Shown here: positions 1-11,814 of the stretch, piece after piece | How the letters are laid out: every line of letters begins with the position of its first letter | Position numbering within the stretch: the first letter of the stretch is position 1 | Assembly (NCBI RefSeq): GCF_000003605.2 | Contig: NW_003108583.1 | Span: 120,440-165,573 of the forward strand | From: Saccoglossus kowalevskii | Taxonomy: Eukaryota; Hemichordata; Enteropneusta; Harrimaniidae | Length of the DNA: 45,134 nt | Direction: 5' to 3' | The notes under the pieces: model-generated | What the model was told of the DNA's origin: nothing | Seen by the model: the letters and a program-made list of their open reading frames with translations, nothing else | Database searches by the model: none | Position numbers and translations under genes: made by a program

Positions 1-106
1 GCATAAATGTACAAATTAAAAGCAGTAGTAACATTTAAGCTTTTCAGTCTGTCGGAGAGAGCATGTTTTACCTGTCTGTGTTTTGAGCTAAAGATAAGAA
101 GTATTA

Positions 107-256
107 GTGGACAATGCTTTAATTTCTGTCAGGGTGTGACAATAGGTAATCTGGGTGTGATATCTGATAAACATTTAAATATGGCAAGTCATGTTAGTCG
201 GTAACAAAATCATCATTTTATCAATTGTATAGGATTTCCCAGATAGCAAAATATCT
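107..256 (+). mobile_element. CR1/L2-like LINE fragment, copy A
   Basis: The plus strand reads ...VTIGNLGVISDKHLNMASHV..., the segment that follows the reverse transcriptase active site in CR1/L2/Jockey-type LINEs (usual form LGV-x-D-x-L-x-M-x-x-HV). The 150 bp match the reverse complement of 4357-4506 with only about four mismatches by eye, so it is a second, inverted copy of that LINE. No 5' or 3' end, poly(A) or target duplication was found. Bases 1-106 hold nothing I can identify. Confidence 0.6.
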
Positions 257-3138
257 ATTTCATACTTATTAAATATTGTTAGATTTATTCACCCTACGCA
301 CATGAATTGCCCCGTTAGAGGGTTCCATTAGTACTTAGAGGGAACGCAGAAAACTTCGAAAGGTATTTTTTTACAATGTAGAGAACGAGTTAGTGAAGCC
401 TGTGAGTTGCACTAAACGCTGCCTAGGTGGGTGGTTGGAGCTTCTATGTTGAAACATTAGGGCTATGCTCATTTGAGAGGATGCTGGGACCAGCAATTCA
501 TATTTACCATGTTTTATTTGAAACATAAAATAACAACTGAATGTGTTAAAGCAGGTGTTGTATTTGACATTGTGTCCAATTGTCAAATATAATCACATTT
601 TGTCGATAATTGTCAGGAAAAAAACATGAAATATATGAAAATAAAAAGATTTTTATTAACGAAAAGACTGTCAGCTGAAATCGTTTGCTTCATACACGAA
701 TGGTGTCAATATACATCCAAGAAGCGATACACCTGTAAAATTTAGAATTCGAATAAAACAAAAACACATTGAATCAGGCAAAAATGGTGCTTCGTGTCTC
801 AAATGTTGACACAAGTAGTCAATACATTTCCAAGGAACATTGAAATACATAAAAAAATATGAATTTTCATGAAACAAAGTGAAGAGTCAACAATATATAT
901 TATTGTAAGAACATTCATTGTGATGTTTTATTCAGTCAACTGTCAGGCTACGTTTGAACTAAATTCTACATGCATTGTCATGATTTAAATAATTAGTGAG
1001 TTGATGTATATTAATATTCAACCAATATTTAAAAAAAGAAAGAAAAAACTACGAGAGGATAAGCTGACTCGTTTCAGAGAATAATTCAGAATATAATTAA
1101 TGGCAGATTTTGAACAAATATTTACCTTAAAGTAAATATCAACAAGATGAAGAGTGGTTATAGTGAATATTGAATGACCAATATATTCGGATATTCACTA
1201 AATGAAATGCATTCTGGGTTAAAAAAGTACGTCAGTATGCGTATACAGAAAGTCAGTTTGTTGAGGAGAAGAGCATTATATTTGTTTATTGTATGCAGAG
1301 AATTAAACAGAATGTGATGTGTGCTGCTTTAACATATCGCCTGGTGAGCTTGTGTTGTTCTTATTCATATTTTGGCTATCTGTGATTTAATACCAATTCC
1401 TAAACAAGAATGTGATTGTTTTCGTAATTGAAATGATATTGTTTTCTCAATGTGAATGGGCAAATGAACGTAAACAAAATATGTTTTTGAGAGATTCACA
1501 ACCAATTTCCAATTGAAACGGATTTCGATGATTTTCAGCATAAAAATGACCGCCATTCGGCCGTCTTGAATCAGAACGTGAAACAAATTGATGTACATAT
1601 GTATACGCACGCACATATGTCAATCCATAAATCCTCCTTTTCGGAGATAAATTATCGTGGCTGCGCCAAATTATTTGATTATTAGCGTTGAGAAAAGCTC
1701 TAAAAAGCTACAAAGATATACTGTACTAAAGGATTCGCGTCTCTGATCAGATTTGTAGTTCACAATCAACTACAATTAATGATGATCACTATATACACTA
1801 TGTAAAAGGCCCATATATTCGACCATCGCCTCACCACTACACCTTGATTGGCAGGTGTTAATCAGACAACGTATATTTAAGTGTGCCCTCTCTGGCAACA
1901 CTTGAGATATTTTCTTCAATGCATCGCCCAGTCAAATTGCTCGTCATAGCTGCATCTCGGACAAAATTGTACAGGTAGAAGTTTCCTTCCCAGTCAGAAA
2001 TTGAGCTGACATTTTACTATCTGTTACTTGGGGGCTAAAAATCTAACTGATTCGATCAATTTATTTTGTTAATTTGTTTCCCCGTTTCCACTATACAAAA
2101 TAAACACAGCTATAACATACGATCACCGTAAAATGTACGGTGATATAAGAGTTCATGATGTGAGCTATATGCTCTCAGTATAACGTGAACATATATTTTC
2201 AAAAGTCAGACGTATGAAAACATGGCATCTGTATTTACGGTATGACTCTGATGCAAAAACTCTTAATTAAGAAGACTTTAGGATTGATTTCAAAATTTGG
2301 CACAAATCAAAGCATGCTCGAGGCGGACGCATGGAATCCACTTCGGTGCCAGAGTCAAATTGTGAACGAATGGAGTGAAAGTCTTAACAAATTGTTCGAC
2401 AAACTGTAGTTTTTGTTCAGGCCACATACTGAAGACAATCCTGGCAAGTGGAAACTGTGGAAAGGCCGGCAAAAAATGCATCAGCGATTCTGCGCGATCT
2501 GCAACATAAAGCTATTTTGTTTATGACTAGTTGTCACACCACCTCAACTCTGATTGGGCTCATGTTTTAGAGGGGCCTCCAATCAGATCTTTGCATTTTA
2601 CCAATATAAAATGAAATTATACTTTATTATATGTGAATGACATCCTTATCTAAATATATATAACATTTTGCACATGTCACTTTCCAATAAACAAGCTTTC
2701 CACGTAATAAGTGATTGGAAATGGATGCCTCCAAAGTAAACAACAGACATTTTAAACATTTTTGTTATAATAATTGTCTAGTTAACGTTTCATGGTGTGT
2801 GTTTTTGTACTCATAACTACAAGAATTGCCTTGGATGTTGTAAAATTAGAAGAACTAATTACCTATATTGTTTCAAAATATTGTTGATTACCTAGAGAAT
2901 CTGTTTTGTCAGAATACAAAACTGTTTTAATATATGAACAAATTCAATTAAAAGTGAAATGCTTAAACTAACTGTATCGGAGAATATAAATTAACCAGTC
3001 TAACGATAGCAATAAATATTCTATTCTATAAGTTTATTAGCAAGGGTGACCCATTTCAAACTGGGAGATGGGACTGGGACATGCCTGAAAACAATTTGTA
3101 TTTATGTCTTCATGCATTTTTTCCTTTTAACATTTTGT
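257..3138. other. AT-rich stretch without a supported gene
   Basis: Open frames here are short (under 85 codons), AT-driven and without recognisable motifs. Minor structures are an imperfect hairpin at 1160-1199 (AGTGAATAT facing ATATTCACT) and a perfect 9-bp hairpin at 2122-2144. Around 1845-1974 there is a weak promoter-plus-exon arrangement: GATTGG, a TATATTTAAG box, ATG at 1919 and a possible splice donor AG|GTAGAA at 1974/1975. It is too weak to call as a gene. Confidence 0.5.
2122..2144. repeat. Perfect 9-bp hairpin
   Basis: ATCACCGTA and TACGGTGAT are exact reverse complements separated by a 5-nt AAATG spacer. No run of T follows on either strand and no gene adjoins it, so no role can be assigned. 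Confidence 0.6.
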
Positions 3139-3200
3139 CACAGAAGGAAAAATATTGTCATTTCCTTAATTCTTACATGTTTGATATTTAATAAGATTCA
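3139..3200. repeat. 62-bp direct repeat, copy 1
   Basis: This stretch, beginning CACAGAAGGAAAAATATTGT, recurs without visible mismatch at 3291-3352, 152 bp downstream. It is a recent short-range duplication with no coding content. Confidence 0.85.
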
Positions 3201-3290
3201 CAGAAAACGTAAGCCACACCCCTATTTTGCAAATGTGGATCGTAACGCCTCTTCTACTGACATGTTGCGTTAAGGTAGAATGCTGCACAG

Positions 3291-3352
3291 CACAGAAGGA
3301 AAAATATTGTCATTTCCTTAATTCTTACATGTTTGATATTTAATAAGATTCA
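3291..3352. repeat. 62-bp direct repeat, copy 2
   Basis: Second copy of the 62-bp unit at 3139-3200. The identity stops sharply after AAGATTCA on the right, where the two flanks diverge (CAGAAAACG versus AGAAAATGA). Confidence 0.85.
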
Positions 3353-3620
3353 AGAAAATGAGGAAAGAGTTCTTGAAGGCTCCCTCATCCCTGACCCAAA
3401 GCCTAACACTCCAGCTCCAATATAATTGTATATGAACCGCCAGATAATTCATAAAGAAGAGGGAGGGATGTGAAAGTATCCGAAATTTCCATTGATGAAG
3501 ACCTCTCTTACTTCATTTCTCTCGACGACATACTGAAATTTTCAGGCCAGCTGCCACTCTTTGTCATGTGATCCATTAAGCCACGTGTGCATTTCCGTCT
3601 TTAAGTAGATTTGCTGTTTT

Positions 3621-4000
3621 ATATGCAGATTAGTAATTACCACAGTTTCCATATGCAGATTAGTAATCCACGGTTTTCATATTCAGATTAGTAATCACAA
3701 CATTTTTCATATGCAGATTAGTAACCACCGCAGTTTTTATATGCTGATTATCAATAACCACAGTTTTGATATTCAAATTAGTAATCACCAGTTTTTCATA
3801 TGTAGATTAGTAATCACCAGTTTTCTATATGCATATTAGTAATCACCAGTTTTTCATATGCAGATTGATAATCACCACATTTTGTCATATCCAGACTAGT
3901 AATCACCAGTTTCCAAAAATCAGATTAATGATCAGCACATTTTGTCATATGCAGATTAGTAGTCACCATAGTTTTCATATGCAGATTAGTAATCACCACA
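3621..4000. repeat. Minisatellite, about 30-bp unit, 13 copies
   Basis: Thirteen diverged head-to-tail units follow the consensus ATATGCAGATTAGTAATCAC followed by CA and a short T-rich spacer ending in C. Unit length varies from about 28 to 32 bp through the spacer. The open frames crossing it simply translate the repeat and are not genes. Confidence 0.85.
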
Positions 4001-4187
4001 TAATACACTGCAAGTTGAATTATTTTATCAGGCGTTTGTGTAAGATAACATTTGCAGTTAATGTTAAGAATGGCCATTAATTGGATGGACAGATAGATAT
4101 AATAAACTGAGAAATAATGCATACATTGCATTGCCAAAGATATTTTAGGAATGGCCGTAGAGGGTTTTGTATACTAACAACAATAAA

Positions 4188-4735
4188 TTATCTACAATCC
4201 CATTCTTTCTTCAAAACAATCCCAGGTGCTTCCATTCTGTACCGTCTGCAATTTAGATAATTGGACATTCCATATATACCATATAATAAACTATTGCAGT
4301 AATCCAGCCTCGATCCCACAAGAGTATGAACAATAATCTTAGTTGTTTTTGTTGAAAGATATTTTGTTATCTGGGAAATTCTACACAATTGATAAAATGA
4401 TGATTTTGTTACCGACTAACATGACTTGCCATATTTAAATGTTTATCAGATATCACACCCATATTACCTATTGTCACACCCTGACAGAAATTAAAGCATT
4501 GTCCACTTCGAGGGAAATCAAATTTAATTCCGTAATTTGGTGAGGCATGCCAAATATTAAAATATCTGTTTTCTCAGGATTTAGTTTAAGTTTATTGCTG
4601 TACATCCAACCTTTCAATTCACTGACACAATCCTTAATATTAGTCAAAGCTAAGTCACGATCATATACTGAGTGTGGTTGGAATGACTGGGTATCATCAG
4701 CATAGCGGTGATATAATGTTCTCTATTACTATCAG
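4188..4735 (-). mobile_element. CR1/L2-like LINE reverse transcriptase fragment, copy B
   Basis: On the minus strand the reverse transcriptase active-site YADDTQ is encoded at about 4687-4704. It is followed by WMYSNKLKLNPEKTDILIFG, then the LGV/HVSR block, then SRLDYCNSLLYGI near 4300. This order (motif C, LNPxKT block, thumb, SRLDYCNSLLYG) is diagnostic of the CR1/L2/Jockey group. Stops and frame changes interrupt it (for example after the LEVDN segment near 4500), so it is dead. The endonuclease, the 5' half of the RT and the 3' end are absent. It pairs as an inverted repeat with 107-256. Confidence 0.85.
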
Positions 4736-6324
4736 GTGGGAAATTTTACATGCTAAACAATCAATCACCGATCACTGAGGAACATCATATTTTAACATTT
4801 TCATTGGAGGATGTTAGACTCTGAAAGTACCACTTATTGTAAAAAATGGTGAGCTTTAATACATGGGTGAAATAAAACAAAACCCATACAATGTGTTTGT
4901 AAATATTCATGTTTTCCAAGAAAAAGAGAGCGTTATTGGCGGTCCGAATGTACTCAAGCATATCCTTCTATTAACTAGTTTGAAGTGTTGTACTCTGATT
5001 TAATTCTGCTAAGAATGCGAGTTTTGACATTTTGCAACATATCCACAGTTGATTTCAAAAAAATAATACACTCGCACTAATGAGAGATAAATTTACGTGA
5101 ATGATTAGGTGGCAAAATAACAAACCACCAAGAAGAGTCCGTCAAACCAGGCTGTGAAAGGTCTATAGAGGTGCAAGCAATGAGACGGCAGAGGGCGCCA
5201 ATCACTGTACTGTAAGGTGAATTACAGAAAAAAGCGGTTTTCAGAATCAGAAAAAAATTGTACCAACAAGACTATCATCAGTTACAGTGGCGTATGCTAC
5301 ATGCATGAAACGCCATTGTACGTCTTCTTCATGATTTGTGGTGGGGTGTATAAAACCCTTTGAAGGTAGGTTTAATATCAGAAGGCAAGGCCAGTGGACC
5401 ACGCCACATATTGTCAAGTAATGTGATTTGGAAAATGAGGATACTTGATACAGTTGATTTCGTACTGTGTGACAAATATGCAAATATGCAAGTTGTTAAA
5501 CAGTAGCTAAACAGGAATGTTCTTTTATCAGTTTTTGAAACAGTGCGACGTGGCGTAACGGTGAACGCCGAGCTCGAATCTTGTCTTTCATGTTTACATG
5601 TACCTGTATTTTCAATCTCGTTACCAAAACGCTTCTTGATAAGTGCTTTGCAATACCGTAACAAGTCACAGATGAAGATCTATATTGTTGAGTGTAGTAG
5701 ATAATACGTACTTACCATATAATATGATGAATTACAGCTACATTGAAAACAAAAAAATGGTAAATTTAAAACAAGGATGGTCATAGTCTAAATAAATAAT
5801 GGTCTTCAGGCGTTTGCAAGTAAGCAAAAGGGTGAAACTGAATTGTGTCTCCCATTTCCACGTCATATACAAAATTGTCCTCGATACAACATAATATGTG
5901 GCATGAAGGCGCTGTTTACTATGACGAGAGTTTCGCCATTGTTCTAAAGAGCTAAATATATTTAATAAAATTTCACCCAAAACACACAAATACATGGAGG
6001 GTTGTAAACAAGGAAAACTGATTGATTCTGTCAACAATCAATCTCGCAATAGATTGATTAATGATTTTATCATGAATGTGATGTTTTAGTATATACCCCA
6101 TGTATAGTTAGTTTTGTCGTCATAGTGGAATTTGCATATCTTGATCCGTTTGTCATTGCGATTTATACTCTGTGCTGAGGTGCAATTACAATATCCATCA
6201 ACGCCATAGTAGCAAGTGCAAATGTGTGCGGCTGTAATTATCAAATACACATTGAACATTGTCATTGTAATTGTCAGTTGACTTGATATGCTTTTTAAAT
6301 TTTATCCTTATCATTTAGTTCATT
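4736..6324. other. No supported gene
   Basis: The longest frame here is on the minus strand at 5329-5664 (111 codons). It has no recognisable domain, no signal peptide and an AT-driven composition. A second minus frame at 5738-6037 (99 codons) is equally uninformative. Nothing else stands out. Confidence 0.5.
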
Positions 6325-6785
6325 AAAAATTTTAGTAATATTATATTTCATGTTAACCTTTTTATTTCCTACTTCACGTCTTCTTACTGATTAAGTCTAT
6401 CCAGAATAACCGGCGATTCAGAACGAGCACGCTTTTTATCAGCATGTCTCCGCTTGTTTTTAATTTCCATCACTCTTACTTCAATTTCCTCTATTTCCAC
6501 ATTTTCATGCTTCTCCTATCGGCTTATTTGTTTTCAACCTCGGTTTCAGTTTCCATATCTATTGTACTATTACTTTTTTTTTACTTTTTCTACGTTCTGT
6601 ATGTTCACCTTTGTTTTCAATAACAGGTGTGACATTATTATTATAGTGTGCACCATTATCACTGTTAATGTTTGGTTCTGTGTTCACATTCGTGACACGA
6701 TCACTGTTTTGTGTATCATCAAAACGTGGACATTATTTACGATTACATCGGCAAGCGCCTCAGCGTCCGTATACACAAATAAATA
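6325..6785 (-). mobile_element. L1/Tx1-like LINE ORF1 remnant, internally deleted
   Basis: This stretch aligns by eye with the ORF1 part of the minus-strand LINE at 33655-34496. The clearest matches are ACCGGCGATT near 6410 and 33740 and TCGGCAAGCGCCTCA near 6749 and 34470. Relative to that copy, about 390 bp (equivalent to 34062-34455) are missing, removing the RRM-like core. The plus-strand open frame at 6454-6786 is a shadow of this remnant. It sits at the start of the segmental duplication, so it was probably duplicated along with it. Confidence 0.65.
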
Positions 6786-6824
6786 ATCTGAAGATAAATG
6801 TTACTTTTGTGTTTTGTTGGGAAA

Positions 6825-9800
6825 ACCTAAGATCATGATATTAATATAACTCACTATGTAAGGATTAGGAACTTGAACTGCATCTATTGTGTTATCAATC
6901 GTTTTCAATAATGCTATTTTTTATGTATGCCTGAGTATGTTTTAAAGAATAAAGGTATGTTTACTCACAAAATGCTATATGTATATATATATATCACTGC
7001 GAATAGTTACGGAAGTTTAATCTATTGTTTGTGTTTGTCACACACAGTTTGGAGAATTAACAACGACAGGACGATTTATTTCTTTTCTGTGTTGCAAACT
7101 AAGGTGGACTTATAGCATATGAAGCAGCAGCACTTGTTAAATCTGCCGTTCAGTTTAATGTGGTAGACATCGTGTACAGTCTGTTAATAACTACAATAGA
7201 CAGCATGGAGTCAAAGCTGAAAATATGTGCTTGTGATGTTTCATAATAAATGCTTTCTATCAATAATTGCACCTTAAATAATATTTATGATATATATCTA
7301 TGTTATAATCTCACTAAATTTATTAGCATATTGTTTACGAAGTGCGCATGCTTCAGGTCGTTATTATGTATTCAACAGCACATGCGTGACAGTGCCGTGT
7401 TATAGTTGGTACACACTGTTCGTCGATCTGAAAAGTGTAAACTGTAAATTGTGTTAACATTTTCCCATTGACAAATTTCGTCCAAGTCTATTTAGATCTA
7501 CATCTTTATATACTTCCACTTAGTGAGAGAATCCGTTGAACCTCAACTTCTACCTAGCAAAGTCTGGAATCACCAACCATCCATTTAAAACTCCCTTTCA
7601 TAACCATCTGAATTGTTTCCTTTCTCAACAACAATGCACAATCGTTCCCTTAAATTCAACAGTAGTAAGGATCAGATTATAGCATAACACTGAAATTAAC
7701 AACAAAAGTCAATTTCACTAAAAAAATTGGGACTAGTGGAATAAATATTCTTAAAACTGCTACTTCGTCAGCATGGACATTGTACGTGGAAGTAAGAAAG
7801 CGGTCTTATTGGACAGAGTTGTATGGTCAAGAGTAATGAGATATATTTACGTCACACATCCACGACAACCAAATTTACACTTTGGCAATAAGTACGCTCA
7901 CAGAGATGTGGATGTGATATTACGATATCATTATATTTTACAAATTAGGTCAATCATCTCGACTGTCTCAAAGGAGAGAGCAAACCCTTGACGTACTATT
8001 TGTCATTGTAAACCGGTAATAGTGAATGAAAAATTATAAAACCTATTTTAAAAAATGTAATTAAACTTACAAAACTTGATTTGAGAATAAGAGATGTGTA
8101 ATATACAGTCTGCAATGTGATCTGTTGTTAGCAACACCCTGGGTTGACACTGGACAGCACAATAGAGAAATGTTGAATATGGCTGGTATGTATAGCCCAC
8201 TATTCATGCAAATTAATTAAGGTGATCGTGTTTACCATTTATTTACCAGGGGCCAATTAAGAACAAATTGACTTGATAATATAACAGAGAAATAAACATT
8301 TCAAAAATAACAAAAGATATCTTGAGTATCAACCCATATGTCATTTATTTGTGTTCGAATCGATGCTTAACTAATATATATTCCAAGGAAGCAAAGTGTG
8401 TCTCTCTCAAACTGATCAATGTCAAATTTATTACTCTTAAAATTGATTGATTAATAACGCCCAGGATAAACAGCACATCGCTATTGATGGCCACAAAAAA
8501 GTATTCGGGCAAAAAAAACAATTATTGTTGACAATAAATCACACGTAAAATAACCTTCAGAAATGTTATTGATTCAGTTTCTTTTAATCTGAACATTGGT
8601 TAACTGAGCATAGATGAGTAAGTTTAACGAGATAGATATCAAACAAGACACATAAGCAACATCACATACTCATTATCTGTACTGTTTTAGTCGACGCCTG
8701 TATTGAATCTGCGACAGAGAAAGTTATTTCACAGTGTATGTTTAATTTCATTATCTAAAAAAAAATATGCGACTGCAGCATGTATATGCCCTCTGTAAAG
8801 TCCAAAGCGCGCCCGCTACGGACAATGTATACAATTCATCAATGACGGTTACAAATAAACCAAATAAACCTAATTGGCCAAATAAACAATTGTTGTTGAC
8901 AATAAATCACAGGTAAAATGCTGATGTCACACGTAATAATGTATTTATTATATTTCAGTACAACACATACAAATATATGTAATTCATCAAAAGCTTCAAC
9001 GATACCTGCAAAATTGTTCAAAGTATTTTAGTTGCAAATGTTATTGATTATTTGGTGGGTTTGTCATGTGATTGGTTTGTTTGAAGGGTTACCATGTGGT
9101 TATTTCATTTAGAGAGTTGTCACGTGAAATTGTGACGTACCCAGCTGATGAAATATGACTAAATGTTTGCAGGTAGTTTGAACATACGCAATAGAAATTG
9201 TGGCTGCAAACACAATAACTATATGATATAGGTAGGGTGTCGCAAACAGGGTTTGGTGGCGATATATGGGAACGTAGGACAGCATTGGTTCAATTCGTCA
9301 CTGATGGTTACAACACAGTAGGTATTTTAGGCAAAACAATATTGTTGAAAATAAATCATACATAAAATGCTGATGTCACACATATCAATGTATTCATAAT
9401 ATCTTTCATTATAACACACCAACATATATTTAGCTCACCAAAAGCTTCAACGATACCTGCAAAATTGTTCAAAGTAATTTAGTTGCAAAATTTATTGTTT
9501 GTTTGGAGGTTTGTCATGTGATTATTTCGTTTAGCGAGTTTTCACGTGAATTGTTGACAACAATGTAACCAGCTGATAAAATATGAGTAATATGTTTGCA
9601 GGTAGTTTGAATACATGCAACGGAGTCTGTGGCTGAAAACACAATAACAGTCATACAGGTAGGGTGGCGCAAACAGTGATTGTCGGCGACAGACAGAAAC
9701 GTCGGACAGCATGAGGCCAAAATAGGTAAACATTTATTGTAGATTACGTGAAAGTTTGGCGTAATTTCTGTTGACGATTGGCAGTACAACCAGTGTTGGT

Positions 9801-10022
9801 GTCAACACAATAGTGAATGACAATCACGGCATGTCTGTTTGAGGTCAAGGTCAGGTAACCAGAATTGTTGCTTCTCTTTTCGAACTGGTAGTCAACTATT
9901 TAGTTTGACTAAATGGCGGCTTAACGATGTAATTGTTGCTTCTGTTTTTGTTTTTGTTTCTGCGATTTCAAATCTTTGTAATATTATCTCAACAATAGGT
10001 TAGCATTACATATTGAATAGAT
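6825..10022. repeat. Segmental duplication, copy 1
   Basis: Collinear and same-orientation match to 35290-37892, interrupted by small indels. Anchors readable in both copies include TTTTTATGTATGCCTGAGTA, CATATGAAGCAGCAGCACTT, ACACACTGTTCGTCGATCTG and AAAGCGCGCCCGCTACGGA. Copy 1 has extra sequence near 7711-7800. No convincing coding exon is conserved; the 72-codon frame at 7773-7991 stays open in part of the other copy only because identity is high. With the LINE scrap on its left, the whole block corresponds to 33655-37892. Confidence 0.85.
8835..9720. repeat. Imperfect tandem duplication, about 456-bp period, inside duplication copy 1
   Basis: The unit beginning CAATTCATCAATGACGGTTA near 8835 recurs near 9291 as CAATTCGTCACTGATGGTTA. 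Both units then share AAAATGCTGATGTCACAC and AAAGCTTCAACGATACCTGC. A related unit is seen near 37211 in copy 2. No coding content. Confidence 0.75.
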
Positions 10023-10059
10023 ATTCTGTACTCGTGTTCAACTCCAAAGATTGTGTTTG

Positions 10060-10150
10060 ATTGGCCGCCCAACCCTAAAACCTCACCGTCTGACCAATCA
10101 GAGATTTAACTTATTTGACCTATCAAATTCTGCCTTGTATATAAGCTTCG
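10060..10150 (+). promoter_or_regulatory. Promoter-like cluster (two CCAAT-type motifs plus TATA box)
   Basis: An inverted CCAAT motif (GATTGGCC, about 10060), a direct CCAATCAG (about 10098) and TATATAAG (about 10138) are spaced as in a polymerase II core promoter. No convincing exon follows: the first ATG at about 10197 opens only a few codons. It could serve an unseen transcript, be a relic, or be chance. Confidence 0.3.
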
Positions 10151-11460
10151 TCTCGACTGCATTTTGCCAAAAAAAACACGTATTGCGTTAGATTTATGAT
10201 TCCTTGATTATTATATTGAAATGTTTTTCAAAGAAAATTACTTTGAATATCTCAAAAAATACCATACGTTATAATAAATGCACGCAATTGCCTTTAAAGT
10301 TTGACAACTCATTCCCGTGATGGTCACCTATAACCTCTCAAATCTGAATCTGAACAGGTTTTTTGTTTAGAAAAGGAGCAAACCGACTGAAAGTATCAAA
10401 ACATGCGTTCAAAGCAGTATAATTGCAAAAAAACCTTAATCAGATATTAAATCTCGTACTTATACTTCCATGTCAGTCCATCATGAAGGTGATTCGAGTA
10501 TGTAATTATTATCGTTATTTACATGGTAGATTACAACGCTGTTTTTATGTGAAACTTCCAAGCTTCAGAATTTGTTTCTTCCTTGGAGAATGAATCTAAA
10601 TTAAACCATGATTATCAGCAATATATGAACATCAACGCTCACATCTGTCAAACTGTGACCGTGATAACTAACACAGACTAATGGTAACTGCATAGTACGA
10701 GGTTCAAACGAGAGACAGTCGTTGTTGTGCGTTTCAAAACATATCAGCTGGCTTCTATTGTATTTTTTTTAGTTCCGTTAAAATGACATTGCAAAGTTAT
10801 GTCAAAGTTATGACAATTTAAACCATTTTTGTTCACAATACACCATAGCATACATAATATTTGTGAACAACAATGAAACACAATATTATCATGTTTAATA
10901 AACACTTGATGAGGGTGAAGCGTACAAAGATAATAATAAACAATGTAAGTAACGATGTACAACGTAACGTATAAAAACACATTCACTTCCAGAATGTACA
11001 AAAGAGTATAAACAGTAAACACGTGTGCTCTTTTAAGACACCCGAGAGAACTATTTATATGCACTGAAATAAAAACTTGATATGTCGCTCTCATTCAAAC
11101 ATTGATGCCGCGGTGGAACTGCTAACCATTGTATTGTTGTTGAAGGCCCGAGAACTGTGATTATACTTTGAGGCGCATTGTTGGCAATAAGGCGCTCTAG
11201 ATCATACTTATATTGATTATCATTGTTTTGTTTAAAATATAATTTATGTTGCAGTGCAGTCCAGAACTCAGCGATCATACTAGAACGTTAGCGTTCAGAT
11301 ATCGTATTTGATTCTAATTTTCAGTTGTGCACTGTGCATATTTCATATAGACCAGAGAATGTTCAGAGACGGAGCCGAACATCATTGGTGGTGTGAATGG
11401 ACAGTGAACACCAAAACACTGAATGAATTCAAGAACACGGGAGTGTTTCATGTATAGCAT
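10151..11460. other. No supported gene
   Basis: AT-rich sequence. The minus frames at 10744-11094 and 11051-11278 have no recognisable family. Nothing else is visible. Confidence 0.5.
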
Positions 11461-11790
11461 AATAAAAAAGCACCGCGACGAATATATTGACACACGTTAC
11501 AAGATTTTGATTTATTTGACTGATATATCTATTGTATTAATCTTTTTACTTCAAACGGTATGAAGCAATATTTTGGACAATTGTTGTAGTGCTCGCTTCT
11601 ACTAAGTTTAAGCACGTGTCAGCATCGTCTATACCAACATAGGGGGCACTGCATCTAACTAACAGTAGTACACACATTCCTCCTTCCACCTTAAATGTGT
11701 CATAAATAATAGTAACTAAGGGATAGGGCGAGATATAGAGAGTGATATAGATAGAGATAGTGATAGAGACCGAGACCAAGACAGAGACAG
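11461..11790 (-). pseudogene. Degenerate paralogue of the cysteine-rich peptide gene at 34915-35242
   Basis: The minus strand here is clearly homologous to 34819-35110. Shared parts include the 3' flank with AATAAA, the exon-2 core RCSAPYVGIDDADTC (functional copy GCSASCVVEDDTDAC) and the ACACATTTAAG/GTGG junction that matches the acceptor ACACATTTTAG|GTGG. Here most cysteines have been replaced, the acceptor has lost its T-rich context, and the signal-peptide exon is missing. Where exon 1 should lie there is a GAGATAGA-type simple repeat and then a MITE. Open frame remains only from 11546 to about 11709. Best read as a pseudogene or a strongly diverged exon. Confidence 0.6.
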
Positions 11791-11800
11791 AGACAGTGAA
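11728..11800. repeat. Purine-rich simple repeat
   Basis: Degenerate GATAGA/GAGACA repeats. A polypyrimidine tract (minus sense) is found at the same place in the intron of the intact paralogue at 35100-35155, so this looks like an expanded intronic tract. Confidence 0.8.
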
Positions 11801-11814
11801 ATACTAAATAATAA

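Noticed and set aside
3621-4000. Regularly spaced repeats considered as a CRISPR array
   Set aside because: The repeats are diverged, the spacers are only about 10 bp and similar to each other, no cas genes occur and the DNA is eukaryotic.
3829-4137. Overlapping open frames on both strands
   Set aside because: They are translations of the 30-bp minisatellite and its flank.
7773-7991. 72-codon frame conserved as open in both copies of the large duplication
   Set aside because: The copies are so similar that openness is expected; there is no motif and the upstream part is missing from copy 2.
11051-11278. Minus-strand frame ending ..NESDISSFYF.., resembling the LINE linker NESDAPSSYFF at 33.2 kb
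   Set aside because: The similarity is confined to about ten residues, with no collinear LINE sequence on either side.
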